Below are positions 17,338-27,403 of a stretch of 64,000 bases of DNA, in pieces. Each line of letters opens with the position of its first letter. Position 1 is the stretch's first letter. A program made the position numbers and the translations under genes. The notes beneath the pieces are model-generated. The model was not told the origin of the DNA, did no database searches, and worked only from the letters and a program-made list of their open reading frames with translations. Source of the stretch: Acidiferrobacterales bacterium (GTDB taxonomy: Bacteria; Pseudomonadota; Gammaproteobacteria; Acidiferrobacterales; SZUA-150); contig CAMYII010000105.1 of NCBI GenBank assembly GCA_947258385.1, forward strand, positions 62,001-126,000, read 5' to 3'.

Positions 17338-18446
17338 GCCGAAGTCACCGCGGCACGTCGCAAACGTGTGGACCGATTCGTTCTGTCTTGAACGCGACCG
17401 GCTAATTGACCGCATGCCGCATCTATGTCATCTCCACGTGTCTTGCGTGTAACAGCGACCAAACCGGCATTCAGCAGAGCCTCCCTGAAACGATCAATCC
17501 TTGCCTGCGATGACTTCCTGTAAGGAGTTCCGGGAAAGGGGTTGAATGGTATCAGGTTTATCTTGGCAGGCACGCGTTTGAGGCACGCAATAAGCTCACG
17601 GGCATGATCCAGGCTGTCATTAATCCCATCAAGCATGACATATTCCATCGTTATGCGCCTGCGGGGTTCATCCGCCACATAACGCCGGCACGCGGCAAGT
17701 AATTCCTCGAGCGGGTATTTTCTGTTCAACGGGACGAGCTGGTCCCGCAGCGCATTGTTAGGCGCATGCAGAGAGACTGCCAGACTCACCGGACAGTTGT
17801 CTCGCAAGCGATCGATAGCAGGCACTACTCCCGCCGTGCTGAGGGTGACCCGGCGCTTCGACAGACCATAGGCATTGTCGTCGAGCATGATTTTCATGGC
17901 TGGCACCACGCTGTCAAAATTCAATAATGGCTCACCCATCCCCATCATCACGACATTAGTTACAATGCGCCTTCCGGCATGTTCCCTGCCAAGCTCCCGG
18001 TTTGCCACCCATAACTGACCGATGATCTCGGCTGAGCTCAGGTTGCGGTTAAACCCTTGCTGCGCCGTCGAACAAAAGGTGCAGTTCAAGGTGCACCCAA
18101 CCTGGGAAGAGACGCATAGGGTGCCGCGGTCTTCCTCGGGGATGAAGACGGTTTCGATGCAATTTCCATCATAAAGGCGCAATAGCCACTTTCGCGTGCC
18201 GTCAGCACCGCGCTGTCCCTGCAATACCTCGGGCGCTTGAATCGCGGCAGACTCTTTGAGCCTTGCCCGCAGCGGCTTGCTGAGATTGCTCATGGCGTCA
18301 AAATCGTCGAATCCCTGCTGATGAATCCATTTCATGACCTGCGTGGCGCGAAAAGGTTTTTCATCCAGGCTCGCGAGATACGTCTGCATCGCTTCGCGAT
18401 CCAGCCCCAGAAGATTCGGAGCATTCGGTTGCTGGTTGCCCGACAT
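17334..18446 (-). CDS. rlmN: Dual-specificity 23S rRNA/tRNA adenine-C2 methyltransferase RlmN
   Basis: A 370-residue radical SAM enzyme that methylates A2503 of 23S rRNA and A37 of some tRNAs. The 4Fe-4S-binding motif [14 protein letters not shown] (CxxxCxxC) is near residue 105. The methyl-carrier cysteine region near the C-terminus (DIDAACGQL) is present, as is GMGEPLLNF. The ATG at 18446 is two bases beyond the ndk stop and is preferred over an in-frame TTG at 18467 that would overlap ndk. It overlaps pilW by four bases. Confidence 0.97.
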   Translation of the reverse strand: MSGNQQPNAPNLLGLDREAMQTYLASLDEKPFRATQVMKWIHQQGFDDFDAMSNLSKPLRARLKESAAIQAPEVLQGQRGADGTRKWLLRLYDGNCIETVFIPEEDRGTLCVSSQVGCTLNCTFCSTAQQGFNRNLSSAEIIGQLWVANRELGREHAGRRIVTNVVMMGMGEPLLNFDSVVPAMKIMLDDNAYGLSKRRVTLSTAGVVPAIDRLRDNCPVSLAVSLHAPNNALRDQLVPLNRKYPLEELLAACRRYVADEPRRRITMEYVMLDGINDSLDHARELIACLKRVPAKINLIPFNPFPGTPYRKSSQARIDRFREALLNAGLVAVTRKTRGDDIDAACGQLAGRVQDRTNRSTRLRRAAVTSA

Positions 18447-18448
18447 GG

Positions 18449-18880
18449 CTAACGGGTTCGGGGACAAATTTCTTCGTCCGTAAAAAAGAATTGGATCTCG
18501 GTCTTTGCGGAATCCGGTCCATCGGAGCCGTGCACCGCATTTTCCTGCACACTGGTGGCAAAATCGGCCCGAATCGTGCCCGCTGCGGCCTCCTGGGGAT
18601 TCGTCGCGCCCATGATCCCGCGATTCTTGGCGATGGCGTTGTCCCCTTCCAGCACCTGCACCATCACCGGACCCGAGATCATGAAATCGACAAGATCGCC
18701 GTAAAACGGCTTGCCCTTATGTACGGCGTAAAAATCTTCCGCCTGTTTGCGGCTCATGTGCAACATTTTTGCCGCCACGATTCTCAAGCCGGCTTGCTCG
18801 AAGCGCCTGTCAATCTCACCAATAATATGCTTCGCCACCGCATCCGGCTTAATGATTGAAAGCGTACGTTCTGTTGCCAT
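18449..18880 (-). CDS. ndk: Nucleoside diphosphate kinase
   Basis: A 143-residue kinase, exactly the family length, which equilibrates NTP and NDP pools. [10 protein letters not shown] (residue ~5), the nucleotide-binding [19 protein letters not shown] and the phosphohistidine motif NAVHGSDG (near 117) are all present. It starts the ndk-rlmN-pilW-rodZ run. The 256-bp gap upstream, after iscX, contains a terminator-like hairpin and AT-rich DNA where its promoter probably lies. Confidence 0.98.
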   Translation of the reverse strand: MATERTLSIIKPDAVAKHIIGEIDRRFEQAGLRIVAAKMLHMSRKQAEDFYAVHKGKPFYGDLVDFMISGPVMVQVLEGDNAIAKNRGIMGATNPQEAAAGTIRADFATSVQENAVHGSDGPDSAKTEIQFFFTDEEICPRTR

Positions 18881-18909
18881 GGAAACACCGTTAAGTACTT
18901 AATTAAATC

Positions 18910-18949
18910 AGAAAAAATTTGGTACGAAAGCTCTTTTTGCGAGCTTTCG
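18910..18949 (-). terminator. Terminator-like hairpin between iscX and ndk
   Basis: On the minus strand CGAAAGCTC (18949-18941) pairs with GAGCTTTCG (18933-18925) over a 7-base loop. Nine bases later comes a run of T residues (18917-18912). The stem is a perfect 9 bp but the T tract is displaced, so termination of the isc operon here is likely but not certain. Confidence 0.6.
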
Positions 18950-19136
18950 CGACAGGCGCTAGTGTAGCGTTTGACTACGGGCCACACAATGCGGCGGCGC
19001 GGCACATGAGGCGAAAAGGTATCCGGATTTCACCTGCTGCTCGTCGCCGGGTGCCGCGGCCGACGGCAACAGGCGATACCGGTCATGCACCGCGGTGTAA
19101 TTGGTAAGTATATGTTTTTAATTGGTTTTCTGCTAC

Positions 19137-19340
19137 TCAGCCTTCGTGTTCTTCCATCCACACGAGTTGGATCGCTTCGAGAATTTTCTCCCCGGAGCGA
19201 TCAGCGTCGTCATCGAACTCATCCAGACCCAGCACCCACTCCCGCAGATCCGTGAAGCGAATTGTCTCGGGGTCGATATCCGGAAATTTTTCGCTTAGCG
19301 CGATGCCGATTTCCCGGCTGTCAGACCATTTCAGACCCAT
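19137..19340 (-). CDS. iscX: ISC-associated protein IscX
   Basis: A 67-residue acidic protein ([21 protein letters not shown] near the start; [15 protein letters not shown] in the middle), matching IscX, which binds IscS and modulates iron delivery for cluster assembly. The ATG at 19340 has AGGAG nine bases upstream. An in-frame extension to 19433 is unsupported. It is the last gene of the isc operon, after fdx. Confidence 0.96.
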   Translation of the reverse strand: MGLKWSDSREIGIALSEKFPDIDPETIRFTDLREWVLGLDEFDDDADRSGEKILEAIQLVWMEEHEG

Positions 19341-19465
19341 AACGGACTCCTGTTTCGACAAAAAGCTGTTCGCCGCGCCGATTTCCCCGTACAGCGGCCA
19401 GGGCACCCCCTCGGCACGAGGGCTGTGCGACACAAACCCATATCCTGCAAGCCCGCAACCGCCCG

Positions 19466-19804
19466 CTAATGGGCCTCGGACACGAGGTTAATCGTATATT
19501 TGGGGATCTCAACTACCAGATCCTGATCCGCCATCTTCGCCTGGCAGCTCAGGCGCGATTCCGGCTCCAGACCCCAGGCCTTATCAAGCATGTCCTCTTC
19601 TTCGTCCTCGGCCGGTTCCAGACTGTCAAACCCCTCGCGAACGATCACATGACAGGTTGTACAGGCACAGGACATTTCACAGGCGTGCTCAATACTCACC
19701 CCGGCTTGCAGCGCCGCCTCGATTATACTGATACCACTTTCCACCTCGATGGCCTTACCCTCGGGGCAGATGTCTTCATGGGGCAATAAGGTCAGTTTTG
19801 GCAT
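19466..19804 (-). CDS. fdx: [2Fe-2S] ferredoxin of the ISC system
   Basis: A 112-residue adrenodoxin-type ferredoxin. The cluster ligands appear as [10 protein letters not shown] (Cys-x5-Cys-x2-Cys, near residues 42-51) plus a later Cys in RLSCQAK (near 87). It supplies electrons for cluster assembly on IscU. Its ATG overlaps the hscA stop by one base (TGATG), indicating coupled translation. Confidence 0.97.
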   Translation of the reverse strand: MPKLTLLPHEDICPEGKAIEVESGISIIEAALQAGVSIEHACEMSCACTTCHVIVREGFDSLEPAEDEEEDMLDKAWGLEPESRLSCQAKMADQDLVVEIPKYTINLVSEAH

Positions 19805-21702
19805 CAGTCTTCTCCACCCGCTGGTTCGGAGCTGAATTCTTCCAGCCGATGCCCGGTCAGCGCCTTGCGGATGCCGGCGTCCATGCGCCGGGCGGCAAAC
19901 TCGCCGGTGGCGCTGTCCACGGACTCGATAGCCCGTTTGATGGCGTGCGGCTCAGTGCCTTCGCGCGCCGCCCTGAGCGCCGTCAGTGCGTCTTCGATCC
20001 CTTTCCTTTCGCCTGCGTTGAGCAACGCCTCTCCGTCTTCCCGAAGGGCAGCGTTCACCGCCTCAAGCAAGCGGTCCGCGTCGACCTGCTGCTCGCGCAG
20101 CGCACGGGCCTGCATGTCGTCGCCGGCGTGCTCAATGGACTCGCGCAGCATTTGCTCGACCTCGGCGTCTGTCAATCCGTACGAAGGCTTGACCTCGACA
20201 TGGGCCTCGACCCCCTGGGTCTGCTCCTTCGCCATGACGCTCAACAGGCCATCGGCGTCCACTTGGAACGTCACGCGGATACGCGCCGCTCCCGCCGCCA
20301 TGGGAGGAATGCCGCGCAGATCAAAATGTGCCAATGAGCGACAATCGCTCACCAGCTCACGCTCGCCTTGCAGCACGTGGATCGACATTGCCGTTTGCCC
20401 GTCCTTGTAAGTGGTGAATGCCTGCGCGCGGGAAATCGGTATCGTGGAATTTCGGGGGATGATTTTCTCGACCATGCCGCCCATGATCTCCAGGCCGAGA
20501 GACAGCGGGATCACGTCGAGCAGCAGCATGTCTTCGTCGGGTTTGTTCCCGACCAGCATATCGGCCTGCAGCGAAGCACCAATCGCGACCACTTTCTCGG
20601 GATCGATATCGGCAAGCGCGTCCTGACCGAAAAATTCGCCCACCCGCTCACGTACCCGTGGGATCCGCGTCGCCCCGCCCACCAGCACCACGCCCTGGAT
20701 GTCAGCGGTGCTCAGGCCGGCATCGCGCAGCGTCCGGCGGCACGGCAGCAAGGTCTTGTCGATCAATGGATCGATCAATGTGTTCATCTGCGCGCGCGTC
20801 AGCTCACCTTCCCACTTCTTGCCGTGATCGCCTTCGACACTGACTATTGTGCTGTCCTGCCCGGTCAGCGTCTCCTTGGCGCTGCGGGCCGCCCGCAGCA
20901 ATCGACGCAGCGCGAAATGATCCGCGTTCTCACCGATACCGGCCTGCGGCATGATCCATTCCGCAAGGGCATGGTCCATATCGTCGCCACCCAGCGCGGA
21001 GTCCCCGGCCGTCGCCAAGACCTCGAACACACCGCGGTGCAGGCGCAAGATGGAAATATCAAACGTTCCGCCACCGAGATCATACACGGCGAAAATGCCT
21101 TCAGGCTTCCTGTCCAAGCCATAGGCGATGGCGGCCGCCGTGGGCTCGTTGAGCAGCCGCAGCACCTTGAGTCCGGCCAGTCTGGCGGCGTCCTTGGTCG
21201 CCTGCCGCTGGGCATCGTCAAAGTAGGCCGGGACCGTAATCACCGCGCCCATCAATTCGCCGCCCAGGGCGTCTTCAGCGCGGCGACGCAGGGTTCGGAG
21301 TATCTCGGCGGACACCTCCACCGGACTGCGTTCCCCGGCCACGGTCTTGATGCGGGGTACGGCTGCCTCGGTCGCAACGAATTCATACGGCAGTCGATTG
21401 CCAAGCTGCTTGATATCGCCCACGCCACGGCCCATTAGACGCTTGACCGACGCGATCGTATTGAGCGGGTCGTCATGCGCCAAGGCCGCCGCCTCATCGC
21501 CTACAATCGGATCGCCATCCGCCACATAGCGCACCACGGATGGCAGAATATGGCGTCCTTGGGCATCGGGCAACGTATCAGCCACGCCACTACGAACGCT
21601 GGCGACGAGAGAATTGGTGGTGCCGAGGTCAATGCCGACCGCTAATCGATGCTCGTGTGGGGCCGCGGACTGACCCGGTTCGCTAATCTGCAACAATGCC
21701 AT
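19804..21702 (-). CDS. hscA: Hsp70-type chaperone HscA
   Basis: A 632-residue DnaK relative dedicated to Fe-S cluster transfer from IscU. The nucleotide-binding domain has [12 protein letters not shown] (near 23), [14 protein letters not shown] and [14 protein letters not shown]. The substrate-binding domain starts near 390 ([13 protein letters not shown]) and is followed by a helical lid. It lies 57 bp after hscB and overlaps fdx, the standard hscB-hscA-fdx order. Confidence 0.97.
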   Translation of the reverse strand: MALLQISEPGQSAAPHEHRLAVGIDLGTTNSLVASVRSGVADTLPDAQGRHILPSVVRYVADGDPIVGDEAAALAHDDPLNTIASVKRLMGRGVGDIKQLGNRLPYEFVATEAAVPRIKTVAGERSPVEVSAEILRTLRRRAEDALGGELMGAVITVPAYFDDAQRQATKDAARLAGLKVLRLLNEPTAAAIAYGLDRKPEGIFAVYDLGGGTFDISILRLHRGVFEVLATAGDSALGGDDMDHALAEWIMPQAGIGENADHFALRRLLRAARSAKETLTGQDSTIVSVEGDHGKKWEGELTRAQMNTLIDPLIDKTLLPCRRTLRDAGLSTADIQGVVLVGGATRIPRVRERVGEFFGQDALADIDPEKVVAIGASLQADMLVGNKPDEDMLLLDVIPLSLGLEIMGGMVEKIIPRNSTIPISRAQAFTTYKDGQTAMSIHVLQGERELVSDCRSLAHFDLRGIPPMAAGAARIRVTFQVDADGLLSVMAKEQTQGVEAHVEVKPSYGLTDAEVEQMLRESIEHAGDDMQARALREQQVDADRLLEAVNAALREDGEALLNAGERKGIEDALTALRAAREGTEPHAIKRAIESVDSATGEFAARRMDAGIRKALTGHRLEEFSSEPAGGED

Positions 21703-21759
21703 AGCTTGTTTGTACTCAAGAAAAAATACTGTTCACGGTATGGGGACGACGGGATGTGA

Positions 21760-22299
21760 TTAAATCAGCTCTTCTTCAAGTGCGTCGATCTCGTGTGACA
21801 ACTTCTCCAGAAACTGCATTTCCCGCAGCACATTCCTGGCTGTCTGGTAAGCACCATTATCATCAGAGGCAAGATACTGTTTTAATTGGTCCAGCCTTGC
21901 CTTCCGGCGCTGAGCGATGTCTTGCCCCATTTTTGCCAGTTGTTCGTGCGCGTTGGGCCGCTCACGAATCGCCTCCAACTCCTCCCGCAGGTCCATCTGT
22001 TCCATCAGAAAGGCAGGCTCCATGATGGTATCGGTATCTTCATCGGTCTCAATTCCCGCCAGCGCGAGCAGATAGCGGCCGCGCTTGAGCGGATCTTTAA
22101 GGATCTGGAAGGCCTCGTTGATCTGTGCGGTCAACTGCATCGACAGGCGCCGCTCCTGATCGGATGCGCCGGCGACCCTGTCGGGGTGAAAGCGCCGCTG
22201 CAATTCGCGATAACGCGACGCAAGCTCGGCGTGGTCGATATCGAATTCAGCGGGCAGACCAAATAATTCAAAGTGATTCTTTGTCAGGTCATCCCGCAT
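21760..22299 (-). CDS. hscB: J-domain co-chaperone HscB
   Basis: A 179-residue type III J-protein. The N-terminal J-domain has the HPD motif in RRFHPDRVAG (near residue 37), and the C-terminal helical domain binds IscU (EAFQILKDPLKRGRYLL follows the J-domain). It stimulates HscA ATPase. The ATG at 22299 is preferred over an upstream GTG (22308), because AGGTG lies at the right distance. Confidence 0.96.
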   Translation of the reverse strand: MRDDLTKNHFELFGLPAEFDIDHAELASRYRELQRRFHPDRVAGASDQERRLSMQLTAQINEAFQILKDPLKRGRYLLALAGIETDEDTDTIMEPAFLMEQMDLREELEAIRERPNAHEQLAKMGQDIAQRRKARLDQLKQYLASDDNGAYQTARNVLREMQFLEKLSHEIDALEEELI

Positions 22300-22321
22300 A
22301 CATAACACCTACCCGCCTGAC

Positions 22322-22645
22322 TCAGACGTTAAAGCTTTCCCCGCAGCCACATTCGTCTTTGACGTTCGGGTTGTTGAACTTGAACCCCTCATTCAGGCCC
22401 TCCCTGGTGTAATCCAGCTCGGTGCCCTCGAGATGGACCAGACTCTTGGGATCGACCAGAACCTTCACACCGCGGCTTTCAAATACCTTGTCTTCCTGTT
22501 CGATCTTGTCGGCATATTCAAGGACATAGGCCAGACCCGAGCAACCCGTGGTTTTAACACCCAAACGCAGGCCCTCGCCATGGCCCCGCTTGCTGATGAA
22601 ATCCAGGACATGTTTCGCTGCATTTTCTGTCAAGGTAATTGCCAT
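22322..22645 (-). CDS. iscA: A-type iron-sulfur carrier IscA
   Basis: A 107-residue A-type carrier with the three conserved cysteines: Cys in [13 protein letters not shown] (near 35) and the C-terminal CGCGESF (near 99-101). It binds iron or Fe-S clusters during assembly. The ATG at 22645 has GGAGG at a suitable distance; that sequence would lie inside the longer frame from 22669. It is located between iscU and hscB as usual. Confidence 0.97.
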   Translation of the reverse strand: MAITLTENAAKHVLDFISKRGHGEGLRLGVKTTGCSGLAYVLEYADKIEQEDKVFESRGVKVLVDPKSLVHLEGTELDYTREGLNEGFKFNNPNVKDECGCGESFNV

Positions 22646-22676
22646 ACTATCTTTCGCCTCCAAATTCATACTCTAC

Positions 22677-23093
22677 TCAAGCTGCGCTGCTGGACGCGTC
22701 ATCGTTCTCTTTCGCGCCCTGTTTCTCTTGAAAATCCTCGATGGCCGCCTTGATGGCATCTTCGGCCAGCACCGAGCAATGGATCTTCACCGGTGGCAAC
22801 GCCAGTTCCTCAACGATCTGCGAGTTCTTGATCTGACGGGCCTCTTCCAGTGTCTTGCCCTTCACCCACTCTGTGACAAGCGAGCTGGATGCGATGGCGG
22901 AACCGCAGCCATAGGTCTTGAATCGGGCATCCTCTATCACCCCCTGCTCGTTGACCTTGATCTGCAGTTTCATGACGTCGCCGCAGGCGGGCGCGCCCAC
23001 CATACCGGTGCCTACCGAGCTGTCCGCCTTGTCAAAGGAACCGACGTTACGTGGATTTTCGTAGTGATCCAGCACTTTGTCGCTGTATGCCAT
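22677..23093 (-). CDS. iscU: Iron-sulfur cluster scaffold IscU
   Basis: A 138-residue scaffold with the three cluster cysteines (GAPACGD near 37, YGCGSA near 63, IHCSVLAED near 106) and the HscA-recognition motif LPPVK next to the last one. The start YSDKVLDHYENPRNVG is highly conserved. A ~10-residue hydrophilic C-terminal extension (DDASSSAA) exceeds the usual 128 residues. Confidence 0.98.
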   Translation of the reverse strand: MAYSDKVLDHYENPRNVGSFDKADSSVGTGMVGAPACGDVMKLQIKVNEQGVIEDARFKTYGCGSAIASSSLVTEWVKGKTLEEARQIKNSQIVEELALPPVKIHCSVLAEDAIKAAIEDFQEKQGAKENDDASSSAA

Positions 23094-23132
23094 AGACGTC
23101 TACTCCTGCCCCATGCCCCAAAATCGCCAGTT

Positions 23133-24347
23133 TTAGTGAGCCGCCCACTGGACCTTGTTCAGATCGACCCCTTCTTTGTACATTTCCCACAGCGGTGACA
23201 GTTCGCGCAGTTTCTCAATCTTCCCCTTGACCAGACCGATAGTGTAGTCGACCTCTTCTTCCGTGGTGAAGCGCCCGAGCGTAAAGCGGATAGAGCTGTG
23301 GGCCAGCTCATCGGAGCGCCCGAGCGCGCGCAGCACATAGGACGGCTCCAGGCTCGCCGATGTGCACGCCGAGCCCGAGGATACGGCCACGTCTTTCAAG
23401 GCCATGATAAGGGATTCGCCTTCGACGAAATTGAAGCTTATGTTCAGATTTCCCGGAATACGGTGCGCGAGATCACCGTTGACATAGACTTCCTCGATAT
23501 TCTGCAGACCGTTCAGTAAACGATCGCGTAGCGCACGCAAACGCCCGGCCTCCGCCGCCATTTCCTCCCTGGCGATCCGGAACGCCTCACCCATCCCGAC
23601 AATCTGGTGGGTCGCCAGCGTGCCCGAGCGCATGCCGCGCTCATGACCGCCGCCGTGTATCTGTGCCTCGATACGCACTCGCGGCTTGCGGCGCACGTAC
23701 AGCGCCCCGATGCCCTTCGGCCCGTAAACCTTGTGCGCAGACAGCGACAGCAAATCGACGTTCATCGCATTGACATCGATCGGAATCTTGCCGGCACTCT
23801 GGGCCGCATCACAGTGAAATATCACACCGCGCTCACGGGTGATCCTGCCAATGGCCGCAACATCCTGGATCACGCCGATCTCGTTGTTCACGTGCATGAT
23901 CGACACCAGCACCGTATCGGGACGGATGGCGGCCTGTAGCTTCTTCAGATCCACCATGCCGTTGGCTTCGGGGTCGAGATAGGTGACTTCATAGCCCTCG
24001 CGTTCGAGCTGGCGGCAGGGATCGAGCACCGCCTTGTGCTCGGTCTTGCACGTGATGACATGTTTGCCCTTCCTGCTGTAGAAGTGCGCCGCGCCTTTGA
24101 TGGCCAGATTATCGGATTCCGTGGCGCCCGAGGTCCAAACGATTTCTTTCGGGTCCGCGCCGATCAGTGCCGCGACATGCCCACGCGCCTCCTCCACCGC
24201 CTTCTCGGCGTCCCAGCCGTAGGGATGCGAGCGTGAGGCGGGATTGCCAAACTCGCCGTCCAGGGTGAGATACTGGCACAGCTTTTCCGCGACACGCGGG
24301 TCGCACGGTGTGGTCGCAGAATAATCAAAATAAATCGGCTTTTTCAT
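23133..24347 (-). CDS. iscS: Cysteine desulfurase IscS
   Basis: A 404-residue PLP enzyme, the same length as in E. coli, which mobilises sulfur from cysteine for Fe-S clusters and tRNA thiolation. The PLP lysine lies in [12 protein letters not shown] (near 206) and the catalytic cysteine in [14 protein letters not shown] (near 328). The C-terminus (LNKVQWAAH) is that of the IscU-binding group I desulfurases. The first gene upstream is a decayed relative (24436-25090). Confidence 0.98.
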   Translation of the reverse strand: MKKPIYFDYSATTPCDPRVAEKLCQYLTLDGEFGNPASRSHPYGWDAEKAVEEARGHVAALIGADPKEIVWTSGATESDNLAIKGAAHFYSRKGKHVITCKTEHKAVLDPCRQLEREGYEVTYLDPEANGMVDLKKLQAAIRPDTVLVSIMHVNNEIGVIQDVAAIGRITRERGVIFHCDAAQSAGKIPIDVNAMNVDLLSLSAHKVYGPKGIGALYVRRKPRVRIEAQIHGGGHERGMRSGTLATHQIVGMGEAFRIAREEMAAEAGRLRALRDRLLNGLQNIEEVYVNGDLAHRIPGNLNISFNFVEGESLIMALKDVAVSSGSACTSASLEPSYVLRALGRSDELAHSSIRFTLGRFTTEEEVDYTIGLVKGKIEKLRELSPLWEMYKEGVDLNKVQWAAH

Positions 24348-24435
24348 GCCTCAATTCTCCAAAAATACGATTGCCCTGAACGGTGCCATCGGTACACCCG
24401 ACGGCCCTCTTCGTCATTGAACGCCGCTGCCGCAC

Positions 24436-25090
24436 CTAGGCCGCCAGCGCGCTGATAAATGCATTAACATCGTTGACCGTATTGTCTCTTCCGCAGCCGA
24501 CCCGCATCGCCCCGCGCGCGCTCCGATTCTACCCCCATGGCCCGCTACACGGGAGCACATCTCCGCCGCTCGCCATGGCGATTCCCGCCTTGCCCAGCAC
24601 CATGCGCGAGGTCTCCCCGCCGATTCCCCACACGCGGAAAAACGCGGTAATGGGTCACCGTCGGGCCGCCACTGCGATGCCGACGATCGGAGCACCCCCC
24701 GAAACAGTCATGATATGGGCGCCTGGGACGGCGAAATCAACCTTTATCTTGCCTGCCGCCTGCGCCACCACCGCATGGGTGCGCAAGACGGCGTCGTGAG
24801 GCCGCACCCACGCACCAACGTCTGCGATATCTTGAGTCACCCCGGTCTCGTTGTTGGCCGGTTTACCGGCCTCGGTGCCCCGGCCCGACCGGGAGGGGCA
24901 CCGACGGGTTCAGCGACCTCCGCGCGCGTGGTCGCGATCGCGGTACTGACGGTACGGCGAACGGGTGCACACGGGAGGGATTGCCGTCATCCGCCAAGTA
25001 TACCCTGATATAGGGCAACATGGCTTCCAGGACGGCTGCCTCGACGGGCATTGGAGCATTCACCGGCAATGCCGCAAGACCCGTTGAAAC
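24436..25090 (-). pseudogene. Decayed second cysteine desulfurase (class V aminotransferase) between iscR and iscS
   Basis: No intact ORF, but pieces in changing minus-strand frames match a NifS/IscS-like protein in order: VLEAMLPYIRVYLADDGNPS (25050-24990, N-terminal region), TQDIADVGAWVRPHDAVL then VAQAAGKIKVD (24840-24740), a PLP-lysine region now reading SGGAPIVGIAVAARR without its lysine (near 24690), a catalytic-loop remnant GGDVLPCSG, and a C-terminus AMRVGCGRDNTVNDVNAF ending at a TAG (24436-24438). Several stops and frameshifts separate them. It begins directly after the iscR stop, so it once belonged to the isc operon. Confidence 0.75.
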
Positions 25091-25096
25091 AGTGTA

Positions 25097-25555
25097 TTAC
25101 TGGGAAACAGCCATGTGCATACGGCCATCCTGGCGCAGCGCGACCTCCCGCACATTGGGCTGACTGACCAGATCGGCCAGGGTAATGCCGCTCAGAAAGG
25201 TATGGATGCGTTCGCTCAAGTCCTCCCACAGCTGGTGGGTCAGACAGCGCTCGTCCTGGGCACAGTTCTGCTCGCCGCCACAACGGCGCGCATCGATGTT
25301 TTCATTGATAGCCAGAACGATCTCGGCCACCGAGACTTGTGACGGATCCCTGGCCAGATTATAGCCTCCGCCCGGCCCGCGTATGCTATCGACCAGACCG
25401 TTGCGGCGCAGCTTGGCAAACAGCTGCTCCAGATAGGAAAGCGATATGCCCTGACGCTTGGCGATATCGGACAGGGTTACCGCCCCCTGCTCAAAATGCA
25501 GCGCCAGATCGAGCATCGCGGTTACGGCATAACGACCTTTTGTCGTAAGTTTCAT
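25097..25555 (-). CDS. iscR: Rrf2-family Fe-S sensing repressor IscR
   Basis: A 152-residue winged-helix regulator. The N-terminus [20 protein letters not shown] and wing region [13 protein letters not shown] are characteristic. The cluster-ligand cysteines lie in [15 protein letters not shown] (Cys-x5-Cys-x5-Cys, near 92-104). As [2Fe-2S]-IscR it represses the isc operon. It is the first gene of the operon, and a candidate promoter with a dyad lies upstream. Confidence 0.97.
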   Translation of the reverse strand: MKLTTKGRYAVTAMLDLALHFEQGAVTLSDIAKRQGISLSYLEQLFAKLRRNGLVDSIRGPGGGYNLARDPSQVSVAEIVLAINENIDARRCGGEQNCAQDERCLTHQLWEDLSERIHTFLSGITLADLVSQPNVREVALRQDGRMHMAVSQ

Positions 25556-25589
25556 CGTTTATCACCCTCACAGTGTACGTGTTTCTTAC

Positions 25590-25631
25590 AGTTTACATAC
25601 CTGATGGGGTCAGTCAACTATTAGTGACCCC
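25590..25631 (-). promoter_or_regulatory. Candidate iscR promoter with overlapping dyad
   Basis: On the minus strand TTGACT (25617-25612) and TAAACT (25595-25590) are 16 bp apart, 35 bp before the iscR ATG. An inverted repeat GGGGTCA (25606-25612) and TGACCCC (25625-25631) overlaps the -35 element, a plausible operator. I could not fit the E. coli type 1 IscR consensus to it convincingly. Confidence 0.5.
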
Positions 25632-25655
25632 GCACTCAGCAGGGTTATCGCGGTT

Positions 25656-26435
25656 TCACTTCCTCTCATCCGTGGTGTTTTCCGCCGGATCTTCCTCTTC
25701 AAGGTGCTCGACTTCCAATTCCGGCAGCTCGACACCTGGCATTTGCATACCGGACTTTTTCAGCGCTGCGCAGATACTCTCGAGTTTCTGGTCCACCCCG
25801 TGCATGTGGTCGAGCATGCAATCGATGGCATGGGCCACGGGGTCGGGCATATCACGCGTCTGCCCGTAGGCGTCGAAGCCTATTTTCTTGGCCATCGCCT
25901 CACGATGGGGTTTTGACTCCGTGGCGCGCGCGACCACGCGGCCGGGGATCCCGACCACGGTCGCCCCCGGGGGGACATCCTTGACCACGACCGAGTTGGA
26001 ACCGATGCGTGCGTCATCGCCGACGTGGATCGGCCCCAGCACCTTGGCCCCGGCGCCGACGACCACATTGTTGCCCAACGTCGGGTGGCGCTTTTCCTTC
26101 TGCCAGCTGGTTCCCCCAAGCGTCACACCGTGATAAAGCGTGCAGTCGTCACCGATTTCCGCGGTTTCACCAATCACCACACCCATGCCGTGATCGATAA
26201 AGAAGCGACGGCCGATCTGGGCGGCGGGATGGATTTCGATACCGGTCAGCCAGCGGCTGATATGCGAAAGCAGGCGCGCCAGCCACCTCAGGCGCCACCT
26301 CCACAGTCGGTGGGCAATCCGGTGCGCGGCGATGGCGTGCACGCCGGGATAGGCGGTCAGGATTTCCCAAGCCGAATGCGCGGCAGGATCACGTAGCCGC
26401 ACACTCCTTATATAATTACGTAAACCGGTAAACAT
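25656..26435 (-). CDS. cysE: Serine O-acetyltransferase
   Basis: A 259-residue left-handed beta-helix acetyltransferase making O-acetylserine for cysteine synthesis. The N-terminal helical domain is followed by hexapeptide repeats ([46 protein letters not shown]), and the catalytic His/Asp sit in FIDHGMG. The C-terminal ~70 residues are variable and end in a Glu-rich tail ([15 protein letters not shown]). It stands between trmJ and iscR, and supplies the cysteine that IscS uses. Confidence 0.95.
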   Translation of the reverse strand: MFTGLRNYIRSVRLRDPAAHSAWEILTAYPGVHAIAAHRIAHRLWRWRLRWLARLLSHISRWLTGIEIHPAAQIGRRFFIDHGMGVVIGETAEIGDDCTLYHGVTLGGTSWQKEKRHPTLGNNVVVGAGAKVLGPIHVGDDARIGSNSVVVKDVPPGATVVGIPGRVVARATESKPHREAMAKKIGFDAYGQTRDMPDPVAHAIDCMLDHMHGVDQKLESICAALKKSGMQMPGVELPELEVEHLEEEDPAENTTDERK

Positions 26436-26483
26436 TAACGATTCCTAATAGAGCTGCCATTAAGTCATTCCAGAGTTTGACTG

Positions 26484-27218
26484 TCAAGAATGCCGGCGCG
26501 GCACGCCCTCCCCCACGGCAGTCAGAATGCCGCGCAGGATGTTGACTTCTCGTTGTTCGAGGCCGGCGCGATTGAACAAACGGTACAGTCGCCGCATCAG
26601 CTTACGCGGATTCTCCGGATCGAGGAAACCGATCGCGATCAATATCTCTTCCAGATGTTGATAATACCCCTGTATCTCGGCCAGCGTCGCCGGTGGACTG
26701 TCCGCTGAGCCCTGCAAGGGCGCCGCCGGTTCGGCGCGCGCGCGCATGAGCTCATAGGCCATAATCTGCACCGCCGCGGCGACATTCAGTGAGGAAAACG
26801 CGGGATTGGTCGGGATCGTCGTGAAAAACTGACACCGATCCAGCTCGGCGTTGGTCAGACCCGTGCGCTCGCGACCGAAGACCAGCGCCACTTCCCCGTG
26901 TGCGGCACCTTCCACCAGGCGTTGCGCGCAGGCCCCGGGTTCCAGCATCGGCCAGTCGATCGTGCGCTGCCGGTTGCTGGTGCCAATGGCGAGGTGGCAT
27001 GACGCCAGGGCCTCCTGGAGCGTCGCGCATACCCTGCAGCGGCCGAGCAGATCCTCGGCGCCGGCGGCCCGGGCCACGGCCTCCTCGCTGGGAAATATCT
27101 TCGGTGCAACCAGGGTCAGGGACTCCAGGCCCATGGCCTTCATGGCCCGCGCCGCCGCGCCGATATTGCCGGGATGGCTCGGATTGACCAGTACGATGCG
27201 GATGTTTGTCAATGACAT
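26484..27218 (-). CDS. trmJ: tRNA (Cm32/Um32) methyltransferase TrmJ
   Basis: A 244-residue SPOUT methyltransferase that 2'-O-methylates position 32 of tRNAs. NIRIVLVNPSHPGNIGAAARAM at the N-terminus and the knot motifs LVFGRERTGLTN and SLNVAAAVQIM are typical. The C-terminal helical extension (RRLYRLFNRAGLEQREVNIL) distinguishes TrmJ from shorter SPOUT enzymes. It is divergent from suhB, the usual arrangement. Confidence 0.96.
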   Translation of the reverse strand: MSLTNIRIVLVNPSHPGNIGAAARAMKAMGLESLTLVAPKIFPSEEAVARAAGAEDLLGRCRVCATLQEALASCHLAIGTSNRQRTIDWPMLEPGACAQRLVEGAAHGEVALVFGRERTGLTNAELDRCQFFTTIPTNPAFSSLNVAAAVQIMAYELMRARAEPAAPLQGSADSPPATLAEIQGYYQHLEEILIAIGFLDPENPRKLMRRLYRLFNRAGLEQREVNILRGILTAVGEGVPRRHS

Positions 27219-27403
27219 GGAAGCGATCCCCTAACCGGTATGTCGAGAAGCAGGCGTTAACTCCAGGGTTCCTATTTCGCGTCGGCCACAAGCCAGATAC
27301 AATGCGCGGCATTTTTCCACACTCTGCGGCCGCCGCCAACGCGGCCGCCGTGCAGCGTACAGATTCAGCAACACAGCCGCTTACCCATAGCAGGAGCCCT
27401 TTC

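Noticed and set aside
20368-21438. 356-codon plus-strand ORF
   Set aside because: Antisense to hscA, rich in His/Gln/Arg without a known motif.
25606-25631. E. coli-type IscR type 1 binding site
   Set aside because: The GGGGTCA/TGACCCC dyad does not fit the known spacing of that consensus, so it is listed only as a possible operator.
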